Assembly: GCF_002744755.1 (NCBI RefSeq)
Contig: NZ_KZ319289.1
Coordinates: 248,001-312,000 of the forward strand
Origin: Leeuwenhoekiella nanhaiensis
GTDB taxonomy: Bacteria; Bacteroidota; Bacteroidia; Flavobacteriales; Flavobacteriaceae
Direction of reading: 5' to 3'
DNA length: 64,000 bases
Of this stretch, positions 44,101 to 53,104 are shown piece after piece (position 1 is the first letter of the stretch; every line of letters starts with the position of its first letter). Made by a program: the position numbers and the translations under genes. The notes under the pieces were generated by a model. It was not told the origin of the DNA. It saw nothing but the letters and a program-made list of their open reading frames with translations, and did not search any database.

Positions 44101-44177
44101 CCAAGTCTTTTGGTATTGATTACTTCACCTATCCCAGAGCACGCACGGTTGTGTTTGGGCTAAATGTTTCCTTCTAA
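41151..44177 (+). CDS. susC: SusC/RagA-family TonB-linked outer-membrane importer
   Basis: After an N-terminal signal (about 1-30) comes a carboxypeptidase-like domain with SISGTVTDNNGVLLPGATVK. The TonB-box-like segment DEVVIIGYGTQKRSDLTGAV and the SusC plug motifs VSNPGNLLQGKVAGLNV, GTSPLYVIDGF and VLKDASASAIYGSRAANGVV follow, then a barrel of about 750 residues. The length of 1008 fits the family. With the SusD-like lipoprotein encoded 18 bases downstream it forms a lidded importer. The two phosphatase genes that follow suggest phosphorylated organic compounds as cargo, instead of the usual glycans. Confidence 0.95.
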   Translation: MNFKIKTIRSKSMGVFASCILLSPTIEAKSTFSAALTNDFRVVAFTQQSISGTVTDNNGVLLPGATVKVQGTTRGVTTDFDGNFTIDAEADEVLEISYVGFQTQTLTVGAQTQYNIQLAADTSELDEVVIIGYGTQKRSDLTGAVSSVTSEEFNQGVVSNPGNLLQGKVAGLNVTNASGEPGAGQDIVIRGVGTLRSGTSPLYVIDGFVLDNSSNGVPTNPLNFINSQDIESINVLKDASASAIYGSRAANGVVVITTKKGKEGRTQMNFSASTAIATLANKIDVFSADEFRRVVQEIDGSLNDNGADTDWQDELTRTAITNDINFSMSGGTAKTSYFTSLGVNDQEGILNNSGLKRYSARANVSQKGLNDRLKVDINLSATRTEYDRPNIGNAVSNMLSLNPTTPAYTDGEPTVFGTGLNPLTFERIYGDFATNNRMIANISPSLEILEGLTYKLNLGVDYSKTDRDVQYIPYAEDPDFRLGSVNSTFTVNENQLVENTLNYTKEFGDHGLSLLAGHSYQKFFIHAKGYYIEDFPDNGIEPRYQLGGGKGEQSQYSNATKNELQSFFGRINYDFADKYLITATLRSDGSTKFGDNNRYATFPSVALGWNIFKEEFMADSGFNNLKLRASWGKSGNQEIPSKQTRLSYGESFADDDIYPLNDGVVNRDDYNYGLVFARTANPDLRWEETAQTNIGLDFGFLDYALTGSVDYFAKETTDVLLYFSTQDPVDEVGFKWQNIPGMKIKNSGIEVALDYQSDRSRDFSFNIGGNFSYIKNKIEDSPFTIVTTGTASGSGQTGATINGYINGEPIGNFYMREFLGIDEDGFNIFRDVNGDGQIDDSDRVSAGSSIPDLIYAFYFKFNYKNFDLALNFNGVSGNEVYNHTRMNLFNKTQISNSLNTTDQAIEFPNEDPNNSNTVSTRYLEDGSFLRLNNATLAYNLQPEALGLENWFQNLRLSVTGQNLFVLTDYTGFDPEINTGSSSDAKSFGIDYFTYPRARTVVFGLNVSF

Positions 44178-44195
44178 TTTTAAAACTGAATAGTT

Positions 44196-46004
44196 ATGAA
44201 TTTCCATATAAAAACCCTTTTTGTTGGTCTTAGCGCGCTACTGTTGTGGAATTGCACCGACCTTGAAGAAGAAATCATTGACGAATCCCTGACCGGAACA
44301 GACGGCCTTACCGAGCCCATCACCGGTTCGCTTTCTGCCGCTTACGGAATATTACCCAGCACGTTTAGACACACGCGGTATTTTGGGCTGCAGGAAATCG
44401 CTTCAGATGAGGCGATATTACCACCCCGCACCGGTCTGGGCGGTACCCAGTGGGCAGATAACGATACCTATACCACCACACACCGCCACCTTATTTCGGC
44501 AGGAAATGATCTGGTAAGCGGCTCATGGAGCTATCTTACCACGGCATTGTTCAGAACCGTTGCAGCTATAGACGTGTTGAAACCATTGGCTGAAGCCGGT
44601 GATGCCGAGGCTGTTCAGGCATTGGCCGAAATGCGTGCGCTGCGTGCGTATGAGAATATGCTGTTTTTAGACAGCTGGGGACTTGCTTTTAAGAAAGAAG
44701 CGACTTCCGAAACTTCTGTAGTGTTGCGCGGTGCGGAAGCCGTTGACTATATAGAAGCTGAATTTTTAGCATCGCTTGAAAACATCAATACCGATAAAGC
44801 TCCGGGCCGAATGTCTCAGGCCGCGGTACACGGTTTTCTGGCAAAATTATACCTGAACGCCGCAGTATACCGCGATCCCTACGGCACACCTAATTTTACC
44901 GATGCTGATATGGACAAGGTGATTACGCATACTGATGAGGTGATCAACTCGGGCAGCTTTGCCTTGTCTCCGGAATATTTTGACCTGTTTAATGACGACA
45001 ATCACAATAATGCCGAACTTATTTTTGCATTAGACCTGCGCGGGGTTTTGAACAACGATCACAACCGCTGGGCCTATTGGTCTATGTCGGGATCCTTATT
45101 CCCAAGACCGGGCGATAAATACCTGAGTATGGACGGTACTGACGGTCCTGCCGCCACCCCCGATTTCTACCAGACCTGGGTAGATGCTTACGGTTCGGTT
45201 GACCCTGCAGATGCTGATGCCCGTTTTTACCAAAAGAATGCGCAGGTACCCGCAGCGCTTGAAGATATTTCGGGTCTTACGCCGTATTTCAGAGATACGC
45301 TGGGCCTTAAAACCGATAAGGATCATTATTTTCTGGCAGGTGCCGATTTTGAAATCGACCGTGGAATCATTCGGGGTACCATGTGGGCGCCGCGTAAAGA
45401 AAAGTTCAGATCGGGCGATTTTATGACCGGTACAGACGGTTCGGGAGAGACCAAATACCGTATTTATCCATTGGCTGAAGCGCGTGAGAACGGTTCAGAT
45501 CTTGAAGATATCGTGTATTATGTTGACCATACGCTAGACATCAGCATTCAGAATACGAATAGCTACGCCGGGGGTTACCGCTTCGCGAAATGGCAGTTTT
45601 CAAAGACTTCGCCTGACGGAAACAACTTTAGTGATGTTGACCTCATTTTATTACGTCTGGCAGATGTGTATTTGATGCGTGCCGAAGCCAAACTGCGCAA
45701 AGGCGACAACGGCGGTGCTCTGGCCGATGTGAATTTTGTGCGTGCTTCGCGTACGGCAAGACCTGATCAGACACCGAAACCCTGGACGTCGATCACGCTT
45801 GAAACGCTTTTTAGAGAACGCGGTTTTGAGTTTTACTGGGAAATGTCACGACGTACAGACCAGATTCGTTTTGGTAAATACGAAGACACCTGGACTTCAA
45901 AAACCGATGCCGATGTAAAACACCGCCTGTTCCCAATTCCACAGACTGCGATTGACGGAGCTTCAAACACGCCCGGCTATCTGGAACAGAATGAAGGTTA
46001 TTAA
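44196..46004 (+). CDS. susD: SusD/RagB-family nutrient-binding lipoprotein
   Basis: A lipoprotein signal with LLLWNC near residue 20 and a helical TPR-like SusD fold. Recognisable pieces are ALAEMRALRAYENMLFLDSWG, RMSQAAVHGFLAKLYLNAAV, DLILLRLADVYLMRAEAKLR and TLFRERGFEFYWEMSRRTDQ. It acts as the lid of the SusC barrel and binds the incoming ligand at the surface. The 602 residues are slightly above average. A hairpin of ten base pairs after the stop codon separates it from the phosphatase genes, which may be made at lower levels. Confidence 0.95.
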   Translation: MNFHIKTLFVGLSALLLWNCTDLEEEIIDESLTGTDGLTEPITGSLSAAYGILPSTFRHTRYFGLQEIASDEAILPPRTGLGGTQWADNDTYTTTHRHLISAGNDLVSGSWSYLTTALFRTVAAIDVLKPLAEAGDAEAVQALAEMRALRAYENMLFLDSWGLAFKKEATSETSVVLRGAEAVDYIEAEFLASLENINTDKAPGRMSQAAVHGFLAKLYLNAAVYRDPYGTPNFTDADMDKVITHTDEVINSGSFALSPEYFDLFNDDNHNNAELIFALDLRGVLNNDHNRWAYWSMSGSLFPRPGDKYLSMDGTDGPAATPDFYQTWVDAYGSVDPADADARFYQKNAQVPAALEDISGLTPYFRDTLGLKTDKDHYFLAGADFEIDRGIIRGTMWAPRKEKFRSGDFMTGTDGSGETKYRIYPLAEARENGSDLEDIVYYVDHTLDISIQNTNSYAGGYRFAKWQFSKTSPDGNNFSDVDLILLRLADVYLMRAEAKLRKGDNGGALADVNFVRASRTARPDQTPKPWTSITLETLFRERGFEFYWEMSRRTDQIRFGKYEDTWTSKTDADVKHRLFPIPQTAIDGASNTPGYLEQNEGY

Positions 46005-46036
46005 CTAAATAATATGTAGTACATTTAGTTTTGAAG

Positions 46037-46060
46037 ACGGCAGGGAGTAATCCTTGCCGT
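46037..46060 (+). terminator. hairpin between susD and the phosphatase genes
   Basis: ACGGCAGGGA and TCCTTGCCGT form a 10-bp stem with one G-U pair and a GTAA loop. No strong T run follows, so it may act as a partial terminator or an RNA-stabilising hairpin. Confidence 0.55.
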
Positions 46061-46082
46061 TTCAAATTTTAAAAAATACCGA

Positions 46083-47204
46083 ATGATGAATTCTATTAAA
46101 AAAAGTATGGCTGTGCTAAGCGCAGTTTTGGTAAATGCGTGTGCAGTAACGGTTAGTGCTCAGGAAAAACAAACCGAAGAACCCCTGAGTGTAATTTTAA
46201 TGATTGGCGACGGGATGGGAATTCCACAGGTGTCGAGCGCCTTTTATTTTGGTGAGGAGACTCCTAATTTTGAGCGTTTTGAAGAAATAGGCCTGCACAA
46301 ATCCTATTCTACCAGTCATATGATTACCGACTCGGCAGCCGGCGCGACGGCCTTTTCCACAGGGCAAAAAACTTACAAACGCGCGATCGGGGTTTCAAAA
46401 GACACGATTCCGCAGGAAACTATTTTAGAAAAACTGAAGAACGAAGGCTATCAAACCGGACTCATCTCCCTGACTTCGATTACGCACGCCACCCCGGCAT
46501 CTTTTTACGCACACGTAAAAGACCGGGATTTACACGAGGAAATCGCAGAGCAGCTCGCAACAGCAGATGTAGATTTTTTAGCGGGTGGAGGCCGCAAATT
46601 CTTCAGTCAGCGCACCGATGGTAAAAAGCTGTTCAATACCTTACTGGAGCGCGACTACAATCTGGATACCCTTAAACTGAGCAATTCAAAAGTTGGAATG
46701 CGCAACGCCTTTATCATTGAAGACGAAGGGCTTCCGTCTAAATTAGAGGGACGTGGCGATTTCTTAAAAGAGGCCAGTCTTGAGGCGCTGGAGTATTTTG
46801 GCAAAGCCGAAAAGCCTTTTTTCCTGATGATCGAAGGTTCATACATCGACTGGGGCGGACACGATAGGAACCCCGAAATGATGATCAGCGAGGTGGCCGA
46901 TTTTGATAAGACTCTGGGTGCGGTGCTCGATTATGTGGAAAGCCATCCCAATACACTGCTTGTGGTCACTGCCGATCACGAGACCGGCGGAGCCAGCATT
47001 GGCAAGTACTATGAGCTGGATGCGGAAACCGGAAAGAAAACCGAGATACCCGAAAAAGTAGCTGTGTATTTTATCACCGATCAGCACAGTGGCGAACTCA
47101 TTCCTGTTTTTGCGAAAGGAAAGGGAGCCGAAAACTTTAAAGGCATCTATCAAAACTCCGCGATTTACCATAAAATTTTAAAGGCGATTCATGAAAACAA
47201 GTAA
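46083..47204 (+). CDS. PhoA-type alkaline phosphatase
   Basis: A metal-dependent phosphomonoesterase outside the cytoplasm. The first metal site is VILMIGDGMG. The catalytic Ser84 lies in MITDSAAGATAF, followed by GLISLTSITHATPASFYAH, and the second site includes DWGGHDRN and VVTADHETGG with STEHSG-like TDQHSGELIPVFA near the end. The signal at the N-terminus could be a lipobox (VNAC) or a normal cut (TVSAQE). The 373-residue length is at the short end for the family. Its stop overlaps the next phosphatase gene by 14 bases, so the two are co-translated. Confidence 0.93.
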   Translation: MMNSIKKSMAVLSAVLVNACAVTVSAQEKQTEEPLSVILMIGDGMGIPQVSSAFYFGEETPNFERFEEIGLHKSYSTSHMITDSAAGATAFSTGQKTYKRAIGVSKDTIPQETILEKLKNEGYQTGLISLTSITHATPASFYAHVKDRDLHEEIAEQLATADVDFLAGGGRKFFSQRTDGKKLFNTLLERDYNLDTLKLSNSKVGMRNAFIIEDEGLPSKLEGRGDFLKEASLEALEYFGKAEKPFFLMIEGSYIDWGGHDRNPEMMISEVADFDKTLGAVLDYVESHPNTLLVVTADHETGGASIGKYYELDAETGKKTEIPEKVAVYFITDQHSGELIPVFAKGKGAENFKGIYQNSAIYHKILKAIHENK

Positions 47205-48972
47205 GGCTTTCAAATGCGTTTTACTGCTTGCCGTTTTGGTATGGAGTAACGCAATTTTAGCTCAGCAAGCTGAAACGTATCAGGTGCACGCGCACAACGA
47301 TTATGCACAGGAGTTTCCGTTTTGGGGAGCTTATGTGGGTGGCGCGGCAAGCATCGAAGCAGATGTATTCTTAAAGGAAAACAGGCTTTACGTTACGCAC
47401 AGCGAGGCCGAAATTCTTCCGGAAAACACGCTGGAACATTTGTATTTACAGCCTTTAGCCGAACTGGCCCGTACCGGTGATCTGCGAAAGCTTCAGTTGC
47501 TTATCGATATCAAGTCGGAAGCAAAACCTACGCTGAAGGCTTTGGCACAAATCCTTGAAAATTACCCGGCGCTCACGCAGTCTGATAAGTTGGAGTTGGT
47601 GATTTCGGGAAATCGACCACAATCGGAAGATTACGGGAAGCACCCTGATTTTATTCAGTTTGATCACCAAAATACAGATGATTTAAAAAGCATCGACCTG
47701 AGTAAAGTCGCACTCGTGAGCGTAAATTTCAAAAACTACTCGGTGTGGAATGGTCTGGGGCGTATGGTCGCTGCAGATTTACAACGGGTAGAAGCCGTTA
47801 TCAATACCGCGCACGCTAACGGAAAACCGGTTCGCTTCTGGGCAAGTCCCGATACCAAAACAGCCTGGGCTACTTTGGCTAACCTGGGAGTAGATTACAT
47901 CAATACCGACACCCCGGCCCGGGCTACAGATTTTTTGAATCAGTTAAAGCCCAATACCTATACCAATACTGAGCAGATTGATGTTTACAAACCTGCTTTT
48001 GATTTTGATTACAATGCCCGTCCCCAAAACGTGATTTTACTAATAGGGGATGGCAATGGGCTGACGCAGATTACTTCGGCACAAATCGCAAATGGAGGAG
48101 AGTTGAGCTTAACCCAATTGACTGATATCGGGTTTTCAAAAACGGCCTCAGCAGATGATTTGGTAACCGATTCTGCTGCAGGAGGTACCGCGATGGCGAC
48201 CGGTCATAAAACGCATAACCGCGCGATAGGCGTCGACTCATATGATCAACCCCTGCAAAACATCACCGAAATACTCTCACTTCAGGGCTTTAATACGGGC
48301 CTGATGAGTACAGATGCGATTGACGGCGCGACACCGGCATCTTTTTATGCGCATCGTGCGGAGCGGGATGACTCAGAGGGTATTTTAGCCGATTTGAAAG
48401 GGAGCAGACTCAACTTTTTTATCGCAGGCGGCAAGTCAAAAGCCGATCGTATTTCGTCGGCATTCACAATTAAAAGTCTCGACTCGTTTACTGATTTGAC
48501 TGAAAAAACCGCCGTTTTTCTGGGCGAAAGTAAAGTACTCTCGGTAGCTGCCGGGCGTGGGAAGTTGTTTCCGAACAGTTTGACCCGGGCACTCTCGGTA
48601 CTCAATGCTGCTGAAAAACCCTTTTTCCTGATGGCCGAAGCTGCTCAAATAGACAGCAACGGGCATACCAATAACGCCGCCGGCATTATTCAGGAAATGC
48701 TTGATTTTGATGTTGCCATTGCAAGGGCATTACAATTTGCAGACACTCATAAAAATACGCTGGTGGTGATTACGGCAGATCACGAGACTTCAGGTTTTGG
48801 GATTATGGGGGGAGACCTCGATCAAAAAACCGTGCGGGGCGATTTCCTTTCAACAGATCACAGTGGTGTTATGGTCCCGGTTTTTGCCTATGGTCCGGGC
48901 GCCCAACTCTTCCGCGGGGTATATGAGAATACTGAAATTTTTCAGCGTATTCTAAAAGCGCTTGAGCTCTAG
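47191..48972 (+). CDS. GDPD-like domain fused to an alkaline phosphatase
   Basis: Two enzymes in one chain. After a signal peptide (to about residue 25) the first domain (about 28-255) has the PI-PLC/GDPD-type barrel motifs VHAHNDYAQEFPFWGAY, SIEADVFL and THSE, then LLIDIKSE and VRFWASPD. The second domain (about 270-593) is a PhoA-type phosphatase: VILLIGDGNG, catalytic Ser328 in DSAAGGTAMATGHKTHNRAIG, VVITADHETSGFG and STDHSGVMVPVFAYG. The natural reading is that the first domain splits a phosphodiester and the second removes the phosphate, in one exported enzyme. It overlaps the upstream phosphatase gene. Confidence 0.9.
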   Translation: MKTSKAFKCVLLLAVLVWSNAILAQQAETYQVHAHNDYAQEFPFWGAYVGGAASIEADVFLKENRLYVTHSEAEILPENTLEHLYLQPLAELARTGDLRKLQLLIDIKSEAKPTLKALAQILENYPALTQSDKLELVISGNRPQSEDYGKHPDFIQFDHQNTDDLKSIDLSKVALVSVNFKNYSVWNGLGRMVAADLQRVEAVINTAHANGKPVRFWASPDTKTAWATLANLGVDYINTDTPARATDFLNQLKPNTYTNTEQIDVYKPAFDFDYNARPQNVILLIGDGNGLTQITSAQIANGGELSLTQLTDIGFSKTASADDLVTDSAAGGTAMATGHKTHNRAIGVDSYDQPLQNITEILSLQGFNTGLMSTDAIDGATPASFYAHRAERDDSEGILADLKGSRLNFFIAGGKSKADRISSAFTIKSLDSFTDLTEKTAVFLGESKVLSVAAGRGKLFPNSLTRALSVLNAAEKPFFLMAEAAQIDSNGHTNNAAGIIQEMLDFDVAIARALQFADTHKNTLVVITADHETSGFGIMGGDLDQKTVRGDFLSTDHSGVMVPVFAYGPGAQLFRGVYENTEIFQRILKALEL

Positions 48973-48981
48973 TATAAAAGC

Positions 48982-49014
48982 AAATGAGCTTCCGCAAGGA
49001 AGCTCATTTTTTCT
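48982..49014. terminator. bidirectional terminator between the phosphatase and dabA genes
   Basis: AAATGAGCTTCC and GGAAGCTCATTT form a perfect 12-bp stem around GCAA, with a T run on the right. The two operons converge here. Confidence 0.88.
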
Positions 49015-49028
49015 TTTGGGAATTCGGT

Positions 49029-51398
49029 TTAAGCCATTACAGCTTCTTCAGATTTTGATTTGCTTACTGCAAGATCCGTTTCAGCAGATTTCCAGTTTAT
49101 TCCTTTGGCATAGCGGAATACTTCATCTTTTTGCTGCGGATCCATCACCAACAGGTGAATCCATTTGTTGTCAAGCAGACTCTTCAACTGCGGGTTATCG
49201 ATAAGAATCTGCGAAACCCGAGCTACCGGCGCCTGTATCATCACCGAAAGACGAAGCGGCAGGTGGTAGAGCTCGTCATCTGAGCTAAATAGCGACTGCA
49301 GGGGTAAACCTACTTTCAGGTCGCCGCCGTTGCCCTGAACCACACCAAATTTACCGGTAATGTTGTGCGTGATTTTTGAACCGCCACCATACTGCTCGTT
49401 GTCTACCGCAGAGAAGTAGTAGTGGTTGTTGATCCATTGGGTTACGGTCATTGGACCTTTCATAATCGCCTCAAGCGCTTTGCCTTCGGTGTCTGTTTGC
49501 CAGTCATAGGAGTGCAGGAAGCACTGCCCATCCAGATCCATATTTTGAGTAAGGGCTCGCGGACCTACAACAAAACCTGCATTTTTAGACAAGCCCCATT
49601 CTGGGCGGGTTTCACTCCAGTTATGGGCTTTTTTAAGCGCCTTAACCTGAGCGTTTCCGGTAGTTTGAAAGCTTTCGGCATTTGCGGTTTGCTGTGCTTT
49701 TTTCAAGCTTGCTTTAAGCGGCGTCAGGCGTGCCTGTACGTCTGTACTCAAGCTGCTGTCAAACAATTCAATCGCGTTTGTGGTGGTATTGTGTTCTGCA
49801 CCAATAAATACGGTGTCTTGTGGGATAGCGATGCCGTGCTGTTCTTTTAACTGCTGCTTTACTTCGGGCAGGTTGGCCAGTAACGCCAGCATCCGCGCGT
49901 TGTGTCTTCCCGGGCTTGCCGCGCAAGCACCACAATCCAAACTCGAACTAAACGGATTGTTTGCCGAGTGGCTTCCGTGGCCCGCAAAAACAACCACAGG
50001 TGCAAAAGTTTTCCAACCCATAAGGTCAAAGGCATTTTTTACAATCGTTGTCTTTTCGGCAAGACTGATGTTTAGAATAGCCTCATCTCCGTGAACATTT
50101 TTGTGAATATGCGGCTCGCAACAGGACTCCATCTCGCTTGCGTTGCGTTCCTTTCTTTTATACAGGCTGGCCGGAAACAGGGTGCGCCCCAGTAAGGCGA
50201 TTCCGTAGAAAACCCCTGATCCTTCCACAAAACCAAAGGCAGAAGGCAGCATATTTTTCATTCGCTTAAAGGCGTACTCCTTGAAGTTTTTCAGGCGGTT
50301 TTTACGCTCGTATTTTTTGTAGGCTGAAGCCTGTTCTTCACGCGGTTTTTCGGTAACCGTATAAGCCGACTCCACAATAGGAGGGCAGGCTTTACGGGTG
50401 ATGCCGTCGCGGGTGCTTTCATAATCCATCGCGATGCCAAAGAAACCGGCGTAACCAAAAGTCTCATAGTTACCCTGAGCTTCGATGTTGCGGCGTATGG
50501 CTTCTGAGCGGGTATCTATACAGAATACGAGTTGGGCATCAGGTCGAGCGTTTGCTTCCTTTCGCTTTGCGGAACTACCGCTCTGCTTTAAGTTGCTCAC
50601 CAGATTTTTTTGCCAGCTCTGTTCCCAGGCTTTAAGCCACAGGTATTGTAATTGCTGCGCGGTATCTTCAGCTGCCTGTTCTTCTTTTTCCAATAAAAAC
50701 GGAAGGTTGAGCTGGTCGCAGGTCCAGAGGCGTACCGCCAGATACTCTTCCAGATTTATGGGGAATTCCTGTTGCCAGTCGGTCGCGGCGGCAGCGCGCT
50801 GCTTGATGTAGCCCGTCCATCCCGGTAATGCAGCCAAATGGCGTGTGAAAATCTCTTCCTGCTCTGCCGGGCTGTATTCCTGCAACAGATTTTCAAGGGT
50901 TTCTCCCGGAGTTTTAGGAATGTCTTTGAGACTTACTCTTCCTATTTCGGTATCGTAAATGGCAAGATACCTCCAGGCGGTATAAAAACCTTCGGTTTTA
51001 AAAGGCATCGTCCATTCGGCCAGACCTTCATCAAGAAAGGCGGCAAGCCATTTAACCATCACCCGGTCCAGCTCCTGATAGGTGTTTTCGCTAAGCTGTG
51101 GTTTTTGGTTTTCCAGAAGCTTCAGATAGTCTTCCGGAGACTGGTTAAAGCCTTCTTTTTTAAGAGCAGCTTTTAAAAGTTTCGCATCAATGGCACCGTT
51201 TTCCCAGGCCTTACGAAAGGCTTTGGCATTGGGCAAAGCGCGTGCCGAGCGGTATTCTCCTGCCAGACGGCCAGCTTCCTTAAAGCTTTTGTCCTCATAA
51301 CCCGTAAGCGGGTTTGAAGCCACAAAGGTGTAAAGCGGCCAGGTATTACCCACTGCGTGGGATGCCTTAGTAATTTGTTGAGCCAGTTGTTGATTCAT
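49029..51398 (-). CDS. dabA: DabA, cytoplasmic subunit of the inorganic carbon pump (DUF2309)
   Basis: Large soluble subunit with a beta-carbonic-anhydrase-like zinc site that hydrates CO2 as part of a cation-driven uptake complex. The predicted zinc and catalytic residues are Cys293 and Asp295 in VFCIDTRSE, and His474 and Cys489 in FAGHGSHSANNPFSSSLDCG. The H to C spacing of 15 and the C-x-D pair equal those known for DabA. The 789-residue length is typical. It lies two bases from dabB, the membrane partner. In a heterotroph this would feed bicarbonate to carboxylases. Confidence 0.94.
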   Translation of the reverse strand: MNQQLAQQITKASHAVGNTWPLYTFVASNPLTGYEDKSFKEAGRLAGEYRSARALPNAKAFRKAWENGAIDAKLLKAALKKEGFNQSPEDYLKLLENQKPQLSENTYQELDRVMVKWLAAFLDEGLAEWTMPFKTEGFYTAWRYLAIYDTEIGRVSLKDIPKTPGETLENLLQEYSPAEQEEIFTRHLAALPGWTGYIKQRAAAATDWQQEFPINLEEYLAVRLWTCDQLNLPFLLEKEEQAAEDTAQQLQYLWLKAWEQSWQKNLVSNLKQSGSSAKRKEANARPDAQLVFCIDTRSEAIRRNIEAQGNYETFGYAGFFGIAMDYESTRDGITRKACPPIVESAYTVTEKPREEQASAYKKYERKNRLKNFKEYAFKRMKNMLPSAFGFVEGSGVFYGIALLGRTLFPASLYKRKERNASEMESCCEPHIHKNVHGDEAILNISLAEKTTIVKNAFDLMGWKTFAPVVVFAGHGSHSANNPFSSSLDCGACAASPGRHNARMLALLANLPEVKQQLKEQHGIAIPQDTVFIGAEHNTTTNAIELFDSSLSTDVQARLTPLKASLKKAQQTANAESFQTTGNAQVKALKKAHNWSETRPEWGLSKNAGFVVGPRALTQNMDLDGQCFLHSYDWQTDTEGKALEAIMKGPMTVTQWINNHYYFSAVDNEQYGGGSKITHNITGKFGVVQGNGGDLKVGLPLQSLFSSDDELYHLPLRLSVMIQAPVARVSQILIDNPQLKSLLDNKWIHLLVMDPQQKDEVFRYAKGINWKSAETDLAVSKSKSEEAVMA

Positions 51399-51400
51399 AA

Positions 51401-52873
51401 TTATTTAGATTTAGAAAGGAGAACCGTTTTTTTATGGGGCTGCGTCAGGTTAAGCAGCTTGACGTATAGCCAAGGCAATCTGTGGTACAGTCCCAATTTC
51501 ATCGCAAAAAAGCCAATCAGGAAGATGATTCCAAAAATGATCTGTGGCCAGGAAAGGGGGAGTGCCTGCTCAGGTTTCGGTAAATCACGCATCAGGAAGG
51601 TAATGCCGTTGTAGATGAGTGCGTAGGCGCCAATTCCCAGGAAGAACAACACCGGTGGCAAAACGGTTTTTTGCAGGGTGCTCAGGCTTTGTTCTTTTAC
51701 AATGTTATAGGTAGCCTGTCCCACGGTGATGGCGACAATGAGGGTTAAAAATACGCTGCTGTTGAGGTTAAGGCCTTTGCCGGTAAGGATGGCAAAGAGC
51801 ATAGCTCCCAGAACTCCGTAAATCGAAACCACGATAGCCTGCAAAGGTTTTATGTGCAGATGTGGCGCTTTTTCGGGTTTGGTTTGTGCGATTTCCTCTC
51901 CCGAAGACAAAAACAGGTAGGCCTTGTAAAAACCGTGCAGGATGAGGTGGGCAATAGCCGCGTTAAAAAATCCGAGACCACACTGCATAATCATAAAGCC
52001 CATTTGAGCGATGGTAGAGCAGGCCAGTTTTTGTTTGACGTGCACCTGAAGCAGTTTGGCAAACTGCGCGATGATCGCGGTAAGGCCACCTATGATAAAG
52101 AGCAGGGTTAAGGTGTTTGAAGCGAAAAGTACCGTCGCGAAAAGCGTAAGTAAGATACCCGAACCGTTTACAAAACCCGCGTGCATCAGAGCCGAAGCCG
52201 GGGTAGGTGCAGTCATTGCACTCATCAGCCAGCGGTGAAAGGGATAAATCGCAGACTGTACCAAAGCAGCGAGTATAATGAGCAGTGCGGCCGGCAGGGT
52301 GACATACTTTGGCGTAGCAGCCACGGCGGTTGATAGTCCGCTTAGGGTGTGTTGCCCGGTATACAGGGCCAGGCCAATCACAGCAACTCCCAAAAACAGG
52401 CTCCCGGTCAGAAAATAACTCAGGGTAAAACGCGAGGCTTCCCGCGCTTCTGCCCAGTCTTTGTCAATACCTATTAAGCGAGACATTAAAACACCCATAA
52501 GCAACCAGCTAATCACTAAAAGCGCCAGATGATTGGCTACTACCAGAAGCATCACGGTCGCTGTAAAGACAAACGTGAGTGCCATAAAGCGGCTGTGGTA
52601 TCTAAAGCCTTTGAGGTAGTTAGCAGCGTAGGTGCTCACTACGGCTCCAAAGAAAGTAACCGTGGTCCAGATCAAAAGGCTAAAGTGATTAAAGGTAATC
52701 CAGTCGCCGGCCTGAAGGTACAGTCGGGTATTGGCCAGGGCCACCAGACCGGTGAGGTTGGCAGCAAAAAGTAACCACAATAACAGGCTAACCGCACGTG
52801 CCGCAGTGTTAGTACTACCGGCTTCAGAAGCTGAATTTAATTTAAGGGAATACGTGGTTTGTTGCGTGTTCAT
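51401..52873 (-). CDS. dabB: DabB, membrane subunit related to NADH dehydrogenase subunit 5
   Basis: About 13 membrane segments with the proton-translocating antiporter fold (NuoL/MrpA type). Diagnostic pieces are SAIYPFHRWLMSAMTAPTPASALMHAGFVN and STIAQMGFMIMQCGLGFFNAAIAHLILHGFYKAYLFL. It channels H+ or Na+ to drive CO2 capture by DabA, and the adjacent dabA gene identifies it against a true NADH dehydrogenase subunit. ATG 52873 is chosen as start; it follows the stop of the small upstream gene by two bases. An earlier TTG at 52882 overlaps that stop. Confidence 0.93.
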   Translation of the reverse strand: MNTQQTTYSLKLNSASEAGSTNTAARAVSLLLWLLFAANLTGLVALANTRLYLQAGDWITFNHFSLLIWTTVTFFGAVVSTYAANYLKGFRYHSRFMALTFVFTATVMLLVVANHLALLVISWLLMGVLMSRLIGIDKDWAEAREASRFTLSYFLTGSLFLGVAVIGLALYTGQHTLSGLSTAVAATPKYVTLPAALLIILAALVQSAIYPFHRWLMSAMTAPTPASALMHAGFVNGSGILLTLFATVLFASNTLTLLFIIGGLTAIIAQFAKLLQVHVKQKLACSTIAQMGFMIMQCGLGFFNAAIAHLILHGFYKAYLFLSSGEEIAQTKPEKAPHLHIKPLQAIVVSIYGVLGAMLFAILTGKGLNLNSSVFLTLIVAITVGQATYNIVKEQSLSTLQKTVLPPVLFFLGIGAYALIYNGITFLMRDLPKPEQALPLSWPQIIFGIIFLIGFFAMKLGLYHRLPWLYVKLLNLTQPHKKTVLLSKSK

Positions 52874-52875
52874 AC

Positions 52876-53079
52876 TTAACAATTGAGTGATTTTTGGGAG
52901 GTTTCCTTGTTTGAGGAGTCTGTATGTTGAAATTTGATGACTAAAACCATCAGGATGATACCTGCTCCCAAGGTCAGTTTTTCAGAGATAACCGGGTTCT
53001 TGATCAGCTTATCTGCAAAGGCGGCGCTCAGCAGGAGCAGCATGATAAAACCGGCTTGTAAAAGGTGTAGAATCTTCAT
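52876..53079 (-). CDS. small two-pass membrane protein in the dab operon
   Basis: The 67-residue protein has two hydrophobic segments (about 6-24 and 35-52) and a polar tail with a terminal cysteine (SLNC). I know no named family. Its placement directly before dabB, with two bases between stop and start, suggests it is an accessory part of the carbon pump, but nothing more can be said from the sequence. Confidence 0.65.
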   Translation of the reverse strand: MKILHLLQAGFIMLLLLSAAFADKLIKNPVISEKLTLGAGIILMVLVIKFQHTDSSNKETSQKSLNC

Positions 53080-53104
53080 TAAAGTTGTTTTAGGACTAAA
53101 AAAA

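Noticed and set aside
46083-48972. Possible frameshift joining the two phosphatase genes into one
   Set aside because: Each has its own complete phosphatase domain and signal peptide; the 14-base overlap is ordinary coupling.
51401-52873. Part of a respiratory NADH dehydrogenase or Mrp antiporter
   Set aside because: No other nuo or mrp genes are near, and dabA is directly adjacent.
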